NCBI GenBank assembly: GCA_938036315.1
Contig: CALHPK010000007.1
Coordinates: forward strand, 52,876-116,875
From: an uncultured bacterium
GTDB lineage: Bacteria > Calescibacteriota > Calescibacteriia > Calescibacteriales > Calescibacteriaceae
Length of the DNA stretch: 64,000 bases
Reading direction: 5' to 3'
This document shows positions 24,628-33,170 of this stretch, piece after piece (the first letter of the stretch is position 1; every line of letters starts with the position of its first letter). A program made the translations under genes and the position numbers. Below the pieces are notes generated by a model. It was not told where the DNA came from. It was given only the letters and a program-made list of their open reading frames with translations, and did no database searches.

Positions 24628-25881
24628 TTAGAAGATTTGTAGCCCAAAGAAAATGTGGGCTATTAAGATGAATTGGGGGAAAAGAATAATAGCTGCCCAA
24701 AGAATATACATAATAAAGTTAGGAGCTTTGACTTTCATCTCTTCACTTATACTTTTGACCATAAAATTTGGGGCATTACCTATATAAGAGTTAGCTCCAA
24801 AAAAAACAGCCCCAACGGAAATAGCTTTGAGATAAGGTTCATAAACACCAGCAATAGCTGGATGTAGATTTAGTTTTTCGGTTAGACCCCCTGCTAATGA
24901 AAAAAATGTTAGATAAGTTGGAGCGTTATCTAAAAAAGATGAAAGAATCCCTGTTATGAAGAAAAAGTGCCATGGAGCTGAAATTCCAAGCTTGTCAGCG
25001 TTTATTCTTACAAAATCCAAAACTGGAATCATAGTCGCAAAAATTCCAGCAAACAAGATCGCAACTTCTTCAGCTGGGTGAAATGTGAATTCATTCTTTT
25101 TTCTTACATCCTTGGGAGTTGTTTTTAGTGACAAAATAGCACAAATCCACATCACAATTTCTCTGAAAGGAAAGTGTAGCAAAATTGCAGAAAGCAAAAT
25201 ACATAGAACATAAAAGAAATTTATCCTCCCCTCTATACTTATTCCTTGGAAATTTTTAATGTTATTAAAATGTTCTGGAATCTTTTCCCTTCTGAGCGAA
25301 AGCCAGTCCCAAAGAAAAAAAACAGAAAGAGTTATCGTAACTTGTGATATCCACTCAGGAATAAGATTTTTAAGCGGCCAGAAAAATGGTACTCCCTTTA
25401 AAAAACCCATATACAAAGGAGGATCTCCTACGGGGGTTAGTAATCCACCTATATTTGAGACAATAAATATGAAGAAAACCGGAATGTGAAATGTGTAATT
25501 TCTCCATCTATTTAACCTCAGGAAAAGTCGTACAAGAACCATACTTGCCCCGGTTGTCCCTATAAAATTTGAAATAACCGCTCCGAAAAAGAGGATTAGA
25601 GAATTGACGATTGGAGATGGCTTTACTCTCAGCTCAATATATATTCCTCCACTCACTATAAATAGAGAAACAATCAGTGATATGAAAGATATGTACTCTT
25701 CTGTTGTGTGAACAAGGCTATGAAGATCTGTGACGGCAATATAAATAGCTGCTGGTATTCCGAATATTCCAGCAACTATAGCTTTTGTCGAATTTTTTTC
25801 CCACAATCTGTGGTTGACAAGAGGAAAAATTGCTATAGTTAAAAGAAGTAGAGGGAAAGGTAGAAGAAATATCTTTTCCAT
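24628..25881 (-). CDS. NhaD-type Na+/H+ antiporter (ion transporter superfamily)
   Basis: This 417-residue inner-membrane protein has about 11-12 hydrophobic helices. IGTTGASMVLVRLFLRLNRWR and IVSNIGGLLTPVGDPPLYMGFLKG match the sodium:proton antiporter NhaD/CitM-like group, as does FFITGILSSFLDNAPTYLTFF and the FGANSYIGNAPNFMVKSI segment near the C-terminus. It would export Na+ in exchange for protons, which fits a cell using a sodium symporter. Substrate could also be an anion, so the antiporter call is by family similarity. The parS 2 site lies just beyond its 3' end. Confidence 0.8.
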   Translation of the reverse strand: MEKIFLLPFPLLLLTIAIFPLVNHRLWEKNSTKAIVAGIFGIPAAIYIAVTDLHSLVHTTEEYISFISLIVSLFIVSGGIYIELRVKPSPIVNSLILFFGAVISNFIGTTGASMVLVRLFLRLNRWRNYTFHIPVFFIFIVSNIGGLLTPVGDPPLYMGFLKGVPFFWPLKNLIPEWISQVTITLSVFFLWDWLSLRREKIPEHFNNIKNFQGISIEGRINFFYVLCILLSAILLHFPFREIVMWICAILSLKTTPKDVRKKNEFTFHPAEEVAILFAGIFATMIPVLDFVRINADKLGISAPWHFFFITGILSSFLDNAPTYLTFFSLAGGLTEKLNLHPAIAGVYEPYLKAISVGAVFFGANSYIGNAPNFMVKSISEEMKVKAPNFIMYILWAAIILFPQFILIAHIFFGLQIF

Positions 25882-25945
25882 ATTCTTCCATACTTTATCA
25901 CTGGTAGGAAACTTTGTAAAATTGCAGAATTTTGTGAATTTTAGT

Positions 25946-27199
25946 TTATAGATTTTTATCCAGTGCTTCCATCTGGGCTGATACTGTAGCTACGCGGAGA
26001 CCTATTCCAAATCCTTTTACTTTGTCCATAAGTATGCGCAAAAAATAGCTTGAGCCGCGAAGGTCTGAGAATTCTGTAAATCCGATTACCGTTCCATATT
26101 GGGTTTGGAAAATATCCCAAGCGCAAAGACCATTCTCTATATCTCTTTTTGCGCTTTTGTCGATTCTGCATTCAAGCCGAGTTCTACTTTCATTCCAAGA
26201 GTATATCGTTGAGTATTCAATTTCTATCGGGAGTGCAACTTTATACTTTATCTTGAATTTCACTTTATAACCATTTTCTGTTATTGAAGGTTCTGCACTT
26301 TCTATAAGTCTGAATATTCTGGGATAATTTCTGAAATCAGTTATAAGCGATCTTATGTAGGCTGGGTCTTTTTTTGTCAGTAAAAATGATGAGAAATACC
26401 TTATTTCATTTTCGTCCGGATACCATGAAACTATTACATTTCTGTATATCCTCAGTAAAGGTAGAATGTTTTCGATTTTTATTCTCTCAGCAGGTTTAAG
26501 ATCATCGGGTATACTTTTAGGCTCCACTATAAGTTTTTTACCTTCTATTCTTTCTTTAACTGCTTCTGGGAATAAAGTTGATACAGCGACAAGCGATGGT
26601 ATTTGGAGCTCCGGGAAGGCTCTGTACACAAGCTTTGAGAGGATCCCAAAGGATGCGAGATCAGCGTAAGCTGAGTAGACCATAATAGTCCTTTTGTCGG
26701 GGGTCTCATAGTATTTTTCTATATATCTTACATCACCAAAGACCTGAACACCCTTTTTTGATGGGAATCCAAATATTATTCTTTCTGAATCAAGAAAATT
26801 CTGTTCAAGGGTGTATGTTACAGTGAATTTTATTCCAAAAGCTATATCAAATCCGATATTGTATTCCGATATTTGTGTGTTTTTTTCTGGATATCTTTCA
26901 AGGACTCTTACTTTTGAGACGTTTGGGACGAATTCGTGATACCTTTCGTAATCTTTTATTACTCTTAAGACATCATCAGGGGGAGCATTTATAAGGACTA
27001 TTCCTGTGATGAATGGAGGTTTACCAGCTTCTTTTTGTATTATGACTATTGAAGCTTTTTCAAGAATCGGGATAAGTCTTTCCAATATTTGATATGGGGG
27101 GATTTTAGGGAAGTAATCTGGAATGTTCTGCTGCGCGTTTCCTATCCGCAGAAAAAAGATTAAAAAAAATGGGATAGTTGTGAGAACCTTAGTGTTCAT
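25946..27199 (-). CDS. Exported protein with two START/SRPBCC-like domains
   Basis: The ATG at 27199 yields an N-terminal signal peptide (NTKVLTTIPFFLIFFLRIGNAQQ, cleavage after AQ-like). Domain 1 has the SRPBCC pattern TGIVLINAPPDDVLRVIKDYERYHEFVPNVSKVRVLE. Domain 2, after residue about 270, repeats it as YIRSLITDFRNYPRIFRLIESAE. SRPBCC domains bind hydrophobic ligands in a deep pocket. Export with two copies suggests lipid or isoprenoid handling in the periplasm (inference). TATTAT (27207-27212) lies 7 nt before the ATG. The frame has an upstream start at 27217 that lacks a signal, so I used the later ATG. Confidence 0.7.
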   Translation of the reverse strand: MNTKVLTTIPFFLIFFLRIGNAQQNIPDYFPKIPPYQILERLIPILEKASIVIIQKEAGKPPFITGIVLINAPPDDVLRVIKDYERYHEFVPNVSKVRVLERYPEKNTQISEYNIGFDIAFGIKFTVTYTLEQNFLDSERIIFGFPSKKGVQVFGDVRYIEKYYETPDKRTIMVYSAYADLASFGILSKLVYRAFPELQIPSLVAVSTLFPEAVKERIEGKKLIVEPKSIPDDLKPAERIKIENILPLLRIYRNVIVSWYPDENEIRYFSSFLLTKKDPAYIRSLITDFRNYPRIFRLIESAEPSITENGYKVKFKIKYKVALPIEIEYSTIYSWNESRTRLECRIDKSAKRDIENGLCAWDIFQTQYGTVIGFTEFSDLRGSSYFLRILMDKVKGFGIGLRVATVSAQMEALDKNL

Positions 27200-27256
27200 A
27201 TCTGAAATAATAATCATGGATTTTATTTTTTGTGCGATAAAGTTTAAATTTTCACT

Positions 27257-28939
27257 TTACATTTTGGGGAACTTTATTACAACCTTGCTCCCTTCTGTGT
27301 TTATCTTTATTGGAGTTAAAAGAGAATATTTTTCTGTATTCTCTTTTATGTTTGAGATGAATCTATCAGAGAATGAGTTGCGCAGTTGAACTATGACATC
27401 TTCTTTATCGCCGAGAATGTCTATGGTCAGTTTAGTTATGGAATCTTCCTTATTTTCTACAGTTTTTATGAGGATATCTGTGAGGACTATTTTTGTCAGT
27501 TCTTCTTCAATCATTGAAATTGTATCTCCTTTTTTATTTATTCTTATTTTCATTTTGGAGGGAGTCTTTATACTGGCAAGGACCTTAGTTATAAGTTCAG
27601 CGATGTCAATTTTCTTTGGTACTTCTTTTTTTATGGACGCCAGTTTTACTTCATTCTGAATTTTTCTGATAATGTTTATAACTGAGTTCAGTTCTTCTCT
27701 GATTTTTTTTCTGTGAGTCTTTTTTATGATATTCTCTATTGAATCTTCTATTTCTTCTATTTTAGATTCTACTGAAGATATATCTGGATAGTTTGTTATC
27801 TGACTGTACTCCTTCTGTTCTGTGGTGTGCTTGGAGGCTTCAATAATTTGAACAAGAATGTATGTTTCTTTTAAGTTGTTTGAGAATATAATGAAAGTCT
27901 TCCCTTCGATGGTTACTTCTCTCATGCTCGAGATTACAAAGTTAATCGAGAAGGCTACATCTTCTTTTACAATGTTCTGAAGTTCAGGATACCGAAGAAG
28001 ATATTCTTCAAATTTGCTATTTTTGAACATAGGGAGATCTGAATTTTTTTTGAAAACAGCTATTGGGATTTCCATATTTCCAAAGAGTGCAAAAAATCTT
28101 TCCAATTCTAACGATTCTTTTTCATAGCTCATCCGAATGTACATTTCGAGATATTTGGTGAGAAATTCAAGAATTTTTCTTTCGTTTTCTCCTATCTGAG
28201 GTGCTTTTATTACGATTATTCCAGCCGGAGAGATAGGATCTTTACCACTTATTTTAAAATAATAAATACCATTTTTTGGGGTAGGCTCAGAGCTAGATAT
28301 TAACGCCTCCCAGATTCTCTCTATCTCTTCCTGAAACTCGTAATTTTCCTTTAGAGTTAAATTTATTTTCTCTGGGATGAAAATAGATATATTTTCTGCA
28401 GATTGAAGATTTTTGATGATTATCTCAAAAATAGATTTTGCCATAGCTTCGTATTCCTGCTGTTTCAGAAAACATAGGTTTTCAAGAATTTCCGATCTTG
28501 TGAGAATTTCTTTCTTTTCTTCCTCCATCATTTCGATTTTGTGATGAGCTTTTTGTTTTTGGTAGATGGTGTTTATTCCGAAGGATATTAGATTAATTAC
28601 CGAAGAAAATTTTTTTTGTGATAATTGGGACTTAGTTTTTACCTTGAGTAAAAATCTTCCCCCTTTTGAGCTGATCTCGTCATCTGTTGGAATATTTATG
28701 ACTTTATATCCTTGGTCTTCTTTTATGTCAAAGGTTTGTAGTTCTGTATGATTGAATTTGTTTCTCCCTATTTTTTCTATTTTTTTTATTTTTTGATTTC
28801 CCGGTTCTTGCCAGATTACCTGAATTTTTTTGCAGTAAGCTGTTAGTAATTTTGCGATTTTAGGTAAAAATTCTTCTAAGTTTTTTGAGGTTTCTATTGC
28901 AAAAAGAAACGGGGTCAATTCACTTTTTCCTGCTACCAT
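27257..28939 (-). CDS. Unrecognised protein, degenerate histidine-kinase-like
   Basis: The 560-residue product has a GAF-like N-terminal third (ELTPFLFAIETSKNLEEFLPKIAKLLTAYCKKIQ), a coiled coil around HHKIEMMEEEKKEILTRSE, and a second GAF-like region. The C-terminal part has a Lys-rich helical hairpin (IIKKTHRKKIREELNSVINIIRKI) followed by an IDIAELITKVLASIKTPSKMKIRIN segment that resembles the entrance to a HATPase domain. The phosphoacceptor His, the N box and the G boxes are not recognisable. It could be an inactive kinase-like sensor or a scaffold (inference). A TAAAAT hexamer lies 9 nt before the ATG. Confidence 0.45.
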   Translation of the reverse strand: MVAGKSELTPFLFAIETSKNLEEFLPKIAKLLTAYCKKIQVIWQEPGNQKIKKIEKIGRNKFNHTELQTFDIKEDQGYKVINIPTDDEISSKGGRFLLKVKTKSQLSQKKFSSVINLISFGINTIYQKQKAHHKIEMMEEEKKEILTRSEILENLCFLKQQEYEAMAKSIFEIIIKNLQSAENISIFIPEKINLTLKENYEFQEEIERIWEALISSSEPTPKNGIYYFKISGKDPISPAGIIVIKAPQIGENERKILEFLTKYLEMYIRMSYEKESLELERFFALFGNMEIPIAVFKKNSDLPMFKNSKFEEYLLRYPELQNIVKEDVAFSINFVISSMREVTIEGKTFIIFSNNLKETYILVQIIEASKHTTEQKEYSQITNYPDISSVESKIEEIEDSIENIIKKTHRKKIREELNSVINIIRKIQNEVKLASIKKEVPKKIDIAELITKVLASIKTPSKMKIRINKKGDTISMIEEELTKIVLTDILIKTVENKEDSITKLTIDILGDKEDVIVQLRNSFSDRFISNIKENTEKYSLLTPIKINTEGSKVVIKFPKM

Positions 28940-29056
28940 GTTTGTTAAATTTTATATTTTGTTTTTAAATTTTACGAAAATGGTTACAAAAATAAAAATT
29001 AGGAAAATTTTATGTAAATTAATTTTTTTACAAAGTTGACATTATTTTCAACTATT

Positions 29057-30286
29057 GTGGATGAAGTTTTTCTGTATGTACGTGAGAGACTTGAGGAGTT
29101 AAGAGAAGAGAATCTTGTCCGGGAACTCCCTCCGCCTTTTAGCGAGTATAATGTTTCACGTGGAACTTTCAGGGATGGGGGAAGAGAAAGGGAAGTGATT
29201 ATCTTCTGTTCAAATGATTATCTTGGGATGACAAAGGATAAGGAGGTTCTTGAGGAGATGGTGAGGGCGATTCTGAGGATGGGAGGAGGGGCTGGAGCTT
29301 CTAGACTTGTTTCGGGAAATTTCAGGTATCATGAAGAATTTGAGGATTTCATAAGGGGGTTTTTTGGTCTTAAAGAGAAACAAAAAGATGTTCTAATCTT
29401 TAATTCTGGGTGGTCGGCGAATGTCGGGGTGATTTCAGCTTTATGCGACGATAATTCTGAGATCTTTTCAGATGAACTCAACCACGCTTCAATCATTGAC
29501 GGAATCAGACTTTCTAAGGCGAAAAAGAGCATTTTCAGGCATACTGATCTTGATCATCTTGAGTCCCTTCTTAGGGGGTCTTCAGCAAAGTTCAAGCTTG
29601 TGATCTCTGATGCGGTTTTCTCTATGGATGGTGATTTAGCACCTCTTGATAAGATAAAATTCCTCTGCGAAAAATACGGTGCAGCTTTATATGTTGATGA
29701 AGCTCATGCTTTCGGGCTTTTCGGGCGGGGTGGGAGGGGATTATCTGACTGGATTGGAATTGAACCTGATATTTTGCTTTTTACTCTTTCAAAGTCGGTA
29801 GGGCTTTTTGGGGCATGTGTCATAGCACCCCAGTATGTGATAAGGTTTCTAAGATCCAGAGCCAGAAGTTTTATTTTTGCTACAGCTTTACCTCCCTTCA
29901 TTTTGGCTGGTGCGAAAAAGTCCATACAAATTATAGAAAGGGCAGAAGACAAAAGAAGGAAGGTTTTTGACAACTCAAGATTTTTGAAATTAAAGCTTGC
30001 AGAGGCTTTCGGAGAGGATGAATACATCAGAAGATCTATATACTCCCAGATAACTCCCTTTGTGATAGGGGATGAAGTTTCTGCTCTTGAGATATCTCGG
30101 TTACTTCTTGAGCGGGGTTTTTTTGTTCAAGCTATTCGCTATCCTTCGGTTCCACGTGGAACCTCAAGGCTGAGAATAACCGTTTCCTCAGAGCATTCCC
30201 AGGAGGAAATAGAAATTTTGGTAGAAAATCTCAAGGAGGTTTCGAAAAATGTTCCGCGTGGAACTTTATTTGAAAATCGAAATTGA
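29057..30286 (+). CDS. bioF: 8-amino-7-oxononanoate synthase
   Basis: BioF is a PLP enzyme that joins pimeloyl-thioester and alanine in biotin synthesis. Signatures are FCSNDYLGM, GAGASRLVSGNFRYHEEFE, SDELNHASIIDGIRLSKA, YVDEAHAFGLFGRGGRG and the PLP lysine in LFTLSKSVGLFGA. A GTG at 29057 behind a TATTTT hexamer looks best; the frame also has a TTG at 29036. The gene contains three parS sites (29152, 30148, 30250), which encode V-S/P-R-G-T. A close family (2-amino-3-ketobutyrate CoA ligase) cannot be excluded by sequence alone, but bioA directly downstream supports biotin. Confidence 0.88.
   Translation: MDEVFLYVRERLEELREENLVRELPPPFSEYNVSRGTFRDGGREREVIIFCSNDYLGMTKDKEVLEEMVRAILRMGGGAGASRLVSGNFRYHEEFEDFIRGFFGLKEKQKDVLIFNSGWSANVGVISALCDDNSEIFSDELNHASIIDGIRLSKAKKSIFRHTDLDHLESLLRGSSAKFKLVISDAVFSMDGDLAPLDKIKFLCEKYGAALYVDEAHAFGLFGRGGRGLSDWIGIEPDILLFTLSKSVGLFGACVIAPQYVIRFLRSRARSFIFATALPPFILAGAKKSIQIIERAEDKRRKVFDNSRFLKLKLAEAFGEDEYIRRSIYSQITPFVIGDEVSALEISRLLLERGFFVQAIRYPSVPRGTSRLRITVSSEHSQEEIEILVENLKEVSKNVPRGTLFENRN
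29152..29167. other. parS: parS site 3 inside bioF
   Basis: TGTTTCACGTGGAACT differs from the canonical site only at the last base. It encodes VSRGT within bioF. Confidence 0.85.
30148..30163. other. parS: parS site 4 inside bioF
   Basis: GGTTCCACGTGGAACC is a perfect 16-bp palindrome with the CACGTG core and GTTCC/GGAAC arms. Encodes VPRGT. Confidence 0.75.
30250..30265. other. parS: parS site 5 inside bioF
   Basis: TGTTCCGCGTGGAACT has a core G for A change and an end mismatch. Encodes VPRGT near the bioF C-terminus. Confidence 0.65.
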
Positions 30287-30316
30287 GTTGAAGGGGAGCT
30301 TGGAAGGTTTCCTTGA

Positions 30317-30332
30317 AGTTTCACGTGGAACT
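30317..30332. other. parS: parS site 6 between bioF and bioA
   Basis: AGTTTCACGTGGAACT, central 14 bases identical to the canonical site; symmetric end changes. It lies in the bioF-bioA gap, 13 bases before the bioA start. Confidence 0.8.
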
Positions 30333-30344
30333 TGAGAAACAAAG

Positions 30345-31745
30345 ATGTGGGATAGGAAAAAACTGAGAGAGTGGGACCTAAAACACTTCTGGCATCCTTA
30401 CACACAAATGAGGTGGTACGCAAAAGTAAAGCCTCCAGTATTTGTAAGAGCAAAAGGAAATTATCTTTACGATATTGATGGCAAAAGATATCTTGACGCG
30501 GTATCTTCTATCTGGTGTAATATCTGGGGACACTCGAATCCCAAAATTGTAAAGGGTATAATCGATGAGATAAACAAGATTCAGCACACAACAACACTGG
30601 GGGCATCAAATCCTAACGCTATCTTACTTTCTAAAAAGTTATCCAAACTTGTCGGGCTTCCCCGCATTTTCCTATCAGAAGATGGAGCAGAAGCAATAGA
30701 AGTAGCCATAAAGATGTCCTTTTGTTACTCAAAAAGAGCAAAGAATATGAAAAAAGTCAGATTTGCATCAGTTAAATACGCATATCACGGAGATACAATA
30801 GGAGCTATGTCCGTTTCAGGTAGAACTCTTTTTACACAAGAGTACTCAGAATTGTGTTTCCAAGCTATACAGTTACCTGCCGTGTATTGTTTCCGGTGCA
30901 AGTTCAATAGATCAAAAGAAAAAGGAGAGACAAAGTGTTCCTATGAGTGCCTTGAAGGAGCAATAAGAATAATCAGAAAAAATAGGGACATACTCGGAGC
31001 GGTATTTTTAGAGGGGGGAATTCAGGGAGCAGGGGGGATGATCCCTTATCCTCCAGGATACATAAAAGCTATCAGAGATGAAACCAAAAATCTAGGGATA
31101 CTCTTAGTGATCGATGAAGTAGCAACAGGCTTTGGCAAAACAGGAAAGATGTTTGGGCATAATTGGGAACTTGGCCGAAGTCACAAGGATAAACCAGATA
31201 TCGTGTGTCTGGGGAAGGGACTTTCAGGAGGATATCTTCCTGTTGCAGCTACTTTGGCTCAAGAAGAGATATATAAAGTCTTTCTTGGGGAACTTTGGGA
31301 ATTTAAGCACTTTTTCCATGGACACACATTCACCGGGAACCCAATTCTTGCCGCGTCGGCTATTGAAAATATTGAACTTTTTGAAAAGAATCGATTTCTG
31401 TTTCAGAGAAAGCTTCAGCCTATCATAGAGCATCTTGGTAATAAGCTGAAGACTCTTTTTGATATTGATTTTGTCGGAGATGTAAGGGGTAGGGGACTTA
31501 TGTGGGGTATTGAGATAGTCAGGCAAGGTAAAGAAAGTTTCCCCCCGCAGGTCCTCGCTGGCTGGCGAATTGCTCTTTCTATGTGGAAAAAAGGAATCTT
31601 TATAAGACCCTTGGGAGATGTTTTGGTTGTGAATTTACCTCTCACAATAAAAAAGAATGAAATAGATTTTCTTGTGGAAGCTATGCGAGAATCTATAGTG
31701 AATTCACTCCGGCCTGTTTCACGTGGAACATTCTCCTATAAATAA
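30345..31745 (+). CDS. bioA: Adenosylmethionine-8-amino-7-oxononanoate aminotransferase
   Basis: BioA transfers an amino group from SAM to make diaminopelargonic acid in biotin synthesis. The N-terminal KHFWHPYTQM string is diagnostic. Other motifs are RYLDAVSSIWCNIWGH, FLSEDGAEAIEVAIKM, YAYHGDTIGAMSVSG, VIDEVATGFGKTGKMF and the PLP-lysine region CLGKGLSGGYLPVAATL. A cysteine-rich insert (CFRCKFN, then CSYEC) is present and may bind metal. The ATG follows bioF by 58 bases, so the two form an operon. A canonical parS site encodes VSRGT five residues from the C-terminus. Confidence 0.93.
   Translation: MWDRKKLREWDLKHFWHPYTQMRWYAKVKPPVFVRAKGNYLYDIDGKRYLDAVSSIWCNIWGHSNPKIVKGIIDEINKIQHTTTLGASNPNAILLSKKLSKLVGLPRIFLSEDGAEAIEVAIKMSFCYSKRAKNMKKVRFASVKYAYHGDTIGAMSVSGRTLFTQEYSELCFQAIQLPAVYCFRCKFNRSKEKGETKCSYECLEGAIRIIRKNRDILGAVFLEGGIQGAGGMIPYPPGYIKAIRDETKNLGILLVIDEVATGFGKTGKMFGHNWELGRSHKDKPDIVCLGKGLSGGYLPVAATLAQEEIYKVFLGELWEFKHFFHGHTFTGNPILAASAIENIELFEKNRFLFQRKLQPIIEHLGNKLKTLFDIDFVGDVRGRGLMWGIEIVRQGKESFPPQVLAGWRIALSMWKKGIFIRPLGDVLVVNLPLTIKKNEIDFLVEAMRESIVNSLRPVSRGTFSYK
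31715..31730. other. parS: parS site 7 inside bioA (canonical)
   Basis: TGTTTCACGTGGAACA is an exact match to the canonical 16-mer. It encodes VSRGT close to the bioA stop. Confidence 0.92.
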
Positions 31746-31763
31746 GCTGTATATATTATCATA

Positions 31764-32876
31764 TCATAATCTTATAGGCATAATCAAGGAGGTTGCTCCT
31801 TTGCCTGATACAGGTTCGATAACACACGGAGATTCTGCCCCGAATATTTTTAAAGAGGTCAAAGGAGCGTCAATTGCAGAGAGTGCTTCTTGTAAATATT
31901 TTGTTGAAAGAACAATCTGAATTTCATCTTTACCTGTTGTATCTGAGTCTAATTCTTCTTCCATAGACCCAAGTTCATCTGATTGAGATTTTATGACTAA
32001 TTTTGTGGAACTCGGAGCAAGGGTTACATATGGAAATTTTGAAGGAGCAAATAAAGAAGCTCTTTTTAAGCTCTTTTTGAGCTCCTGACTTTTCACAATA
32101 CATCTTATCACTACATCATCATCAGATGGGATTACCGATCTCCAATCAGGATACTCCTCCTGAATTGTTTTTATCCATAAAGTCACATCTTCGGAGGATA
32201 AGAGAACCTCAGATTCCCCTACGGATATTTCAAAATCTTTTTGGTAGTTGGCAATGATTTTTTTTATGTCTGAGACTGCATTTTTAGGTAGGATAAACTG
32301 AGTTTCAGTTTCTGTTGTTTCATTCTCTACTTCGTAAAAGGCTAATCTGTGTCCGTCTGATGCGACAAATCTTACAATCCCATTTTCAAGCTGAGCCAGA
32401 ATTCCTGTAAGAACGTATCTTGATTCATCAGATGAAGCAGCGAAAGCTGTTTTTTCTATAAGGTCGTACAGATCAGAAGAGGAAATTCTATAGGTTGGTG
32501 AGAAATTTTTCTCAGGGAGAGTTGGGAACTGAGAGTGTGGGAGTCCGTGGATTTTGTAGTTCCCTTTGCCTTCCTTGGATCTGATTATCCCCGTTGAATT
32601 TTGGATTTCTATTTCTATTTTTTCTGATTCAAGTTCTTTGACTAACTCATAGAGTTGGTGTGCTGGGAGGGCGATTTCGAATTTATCCTCTTTTTTCTCA
32701 TATTTAGCTTTGACCTTTGCGAAGACTTCAAGATCAGTAGCAAATATCCACAGATCTTTGCCAATTGATTTCAAAAGTACACAGCTGAGAGCGGGTTGAT
32801 TTGTCCTTCTTTCCGCTACATTCTGTACAAATCCTAAACTTTCTAAAAACTCTTTTCTTTTCACTTCAATTTTCAT
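31764..32876 (-). CDS. dnaN: DNA polymerase III beta subunit (sliding clamp)
   Basis: DnaN is the ring-shaped clamp that holds the replicative polymerase. Family features are MKIEVKRKEFLESLGFVQNVAERRTNQPALSCVLLKS at the start, SSDESRYVLTGILAQLENG, FVASDGHRLAFYE in the central domain and the C-terminal LIMPIRL. The 370-residue length is typical. It lies about 9.4 kb from dnaA and runs toward it, not in the common dnaA-dnaN order. A TAAATT hexamer lies nine bases before the ATG. Confidence 0.95.
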   Translation of the reverse strand: MKIEVKRKEFLESLGFVQNVAERRTNQPALSCVLLKSIGKDLWIFATDLEVFAKVKAKYEKKEDKFEIALPAHQLYELVKELESEKIEIEIQNSTGIIRSKEGKGNYKIHGLPHSQFPTLPEKNFSPTYRISSSDLYDLIEKTAFAASSDESRYVLTGILAQLENGIVRFVASDGHRLAFYEVENETTETETQFILPKNAVSDIKKIIANYQKDFEISVGESEVLLSSEDVTLWIKTIQEEYPDWRSVIPSDDDVVIRCIVKSQELKKSLKRASLFAPSKFPYVTLAPSSTKLVIKSQSDELGSMEEELDSDTTGKDEIQIVLSTKYLQEALSAIDAPLTSLKIFGAESPCVIEPVSGKGATSLIMPIRL

Positions 32877-33170
32877 AGCTCAAAGAATTTAGTCATTCAG
32901 CTTTTCAATTTTATTATAAATTAGTTTGTGTAAGGATTCTTTTTTTAAGTAAATCCTAAGAGATCTTCTCTCTATAAAAATTTCCTATGAAAAATTTTTA
33001 TAAAATTCTACTTTTGATTATTATATACTCTTGTGATGTTTTCAAGGGATGTAGATCTTTCGATGGCTGAAAATAGGCGGGATGTCGATTCTATTCTTTT
33101 GGTGATCTGTGGACGCAAGCGAAAACTCTTTGGGGATTGCTTAAAATGTTAACTAAGAGTTTGCCTAGTT
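32877..33170. other. Intergenic stretch between dnaN and the glycan locus
   Basis: The first half is AT-rich and could hold promoters for dnaN (minus) and the downstream locus. The second half (about 33036-33152) is less AT-rich, with a 38-codon open frame that uses CGG, CGC and CGA arginines, unlike neighbouring genes that prefer AGA. I do not call it a gene. It could be an ncRNA or a remnant. Confidence 0.3.

Noticed and set aside
33036-33152. Cyclic-di-GMP (GEMM-type) riboswitch
   Set aside because: Only GGACGCAAGCG resembles the motif; the conserved flanking helices and the second loop are not found.
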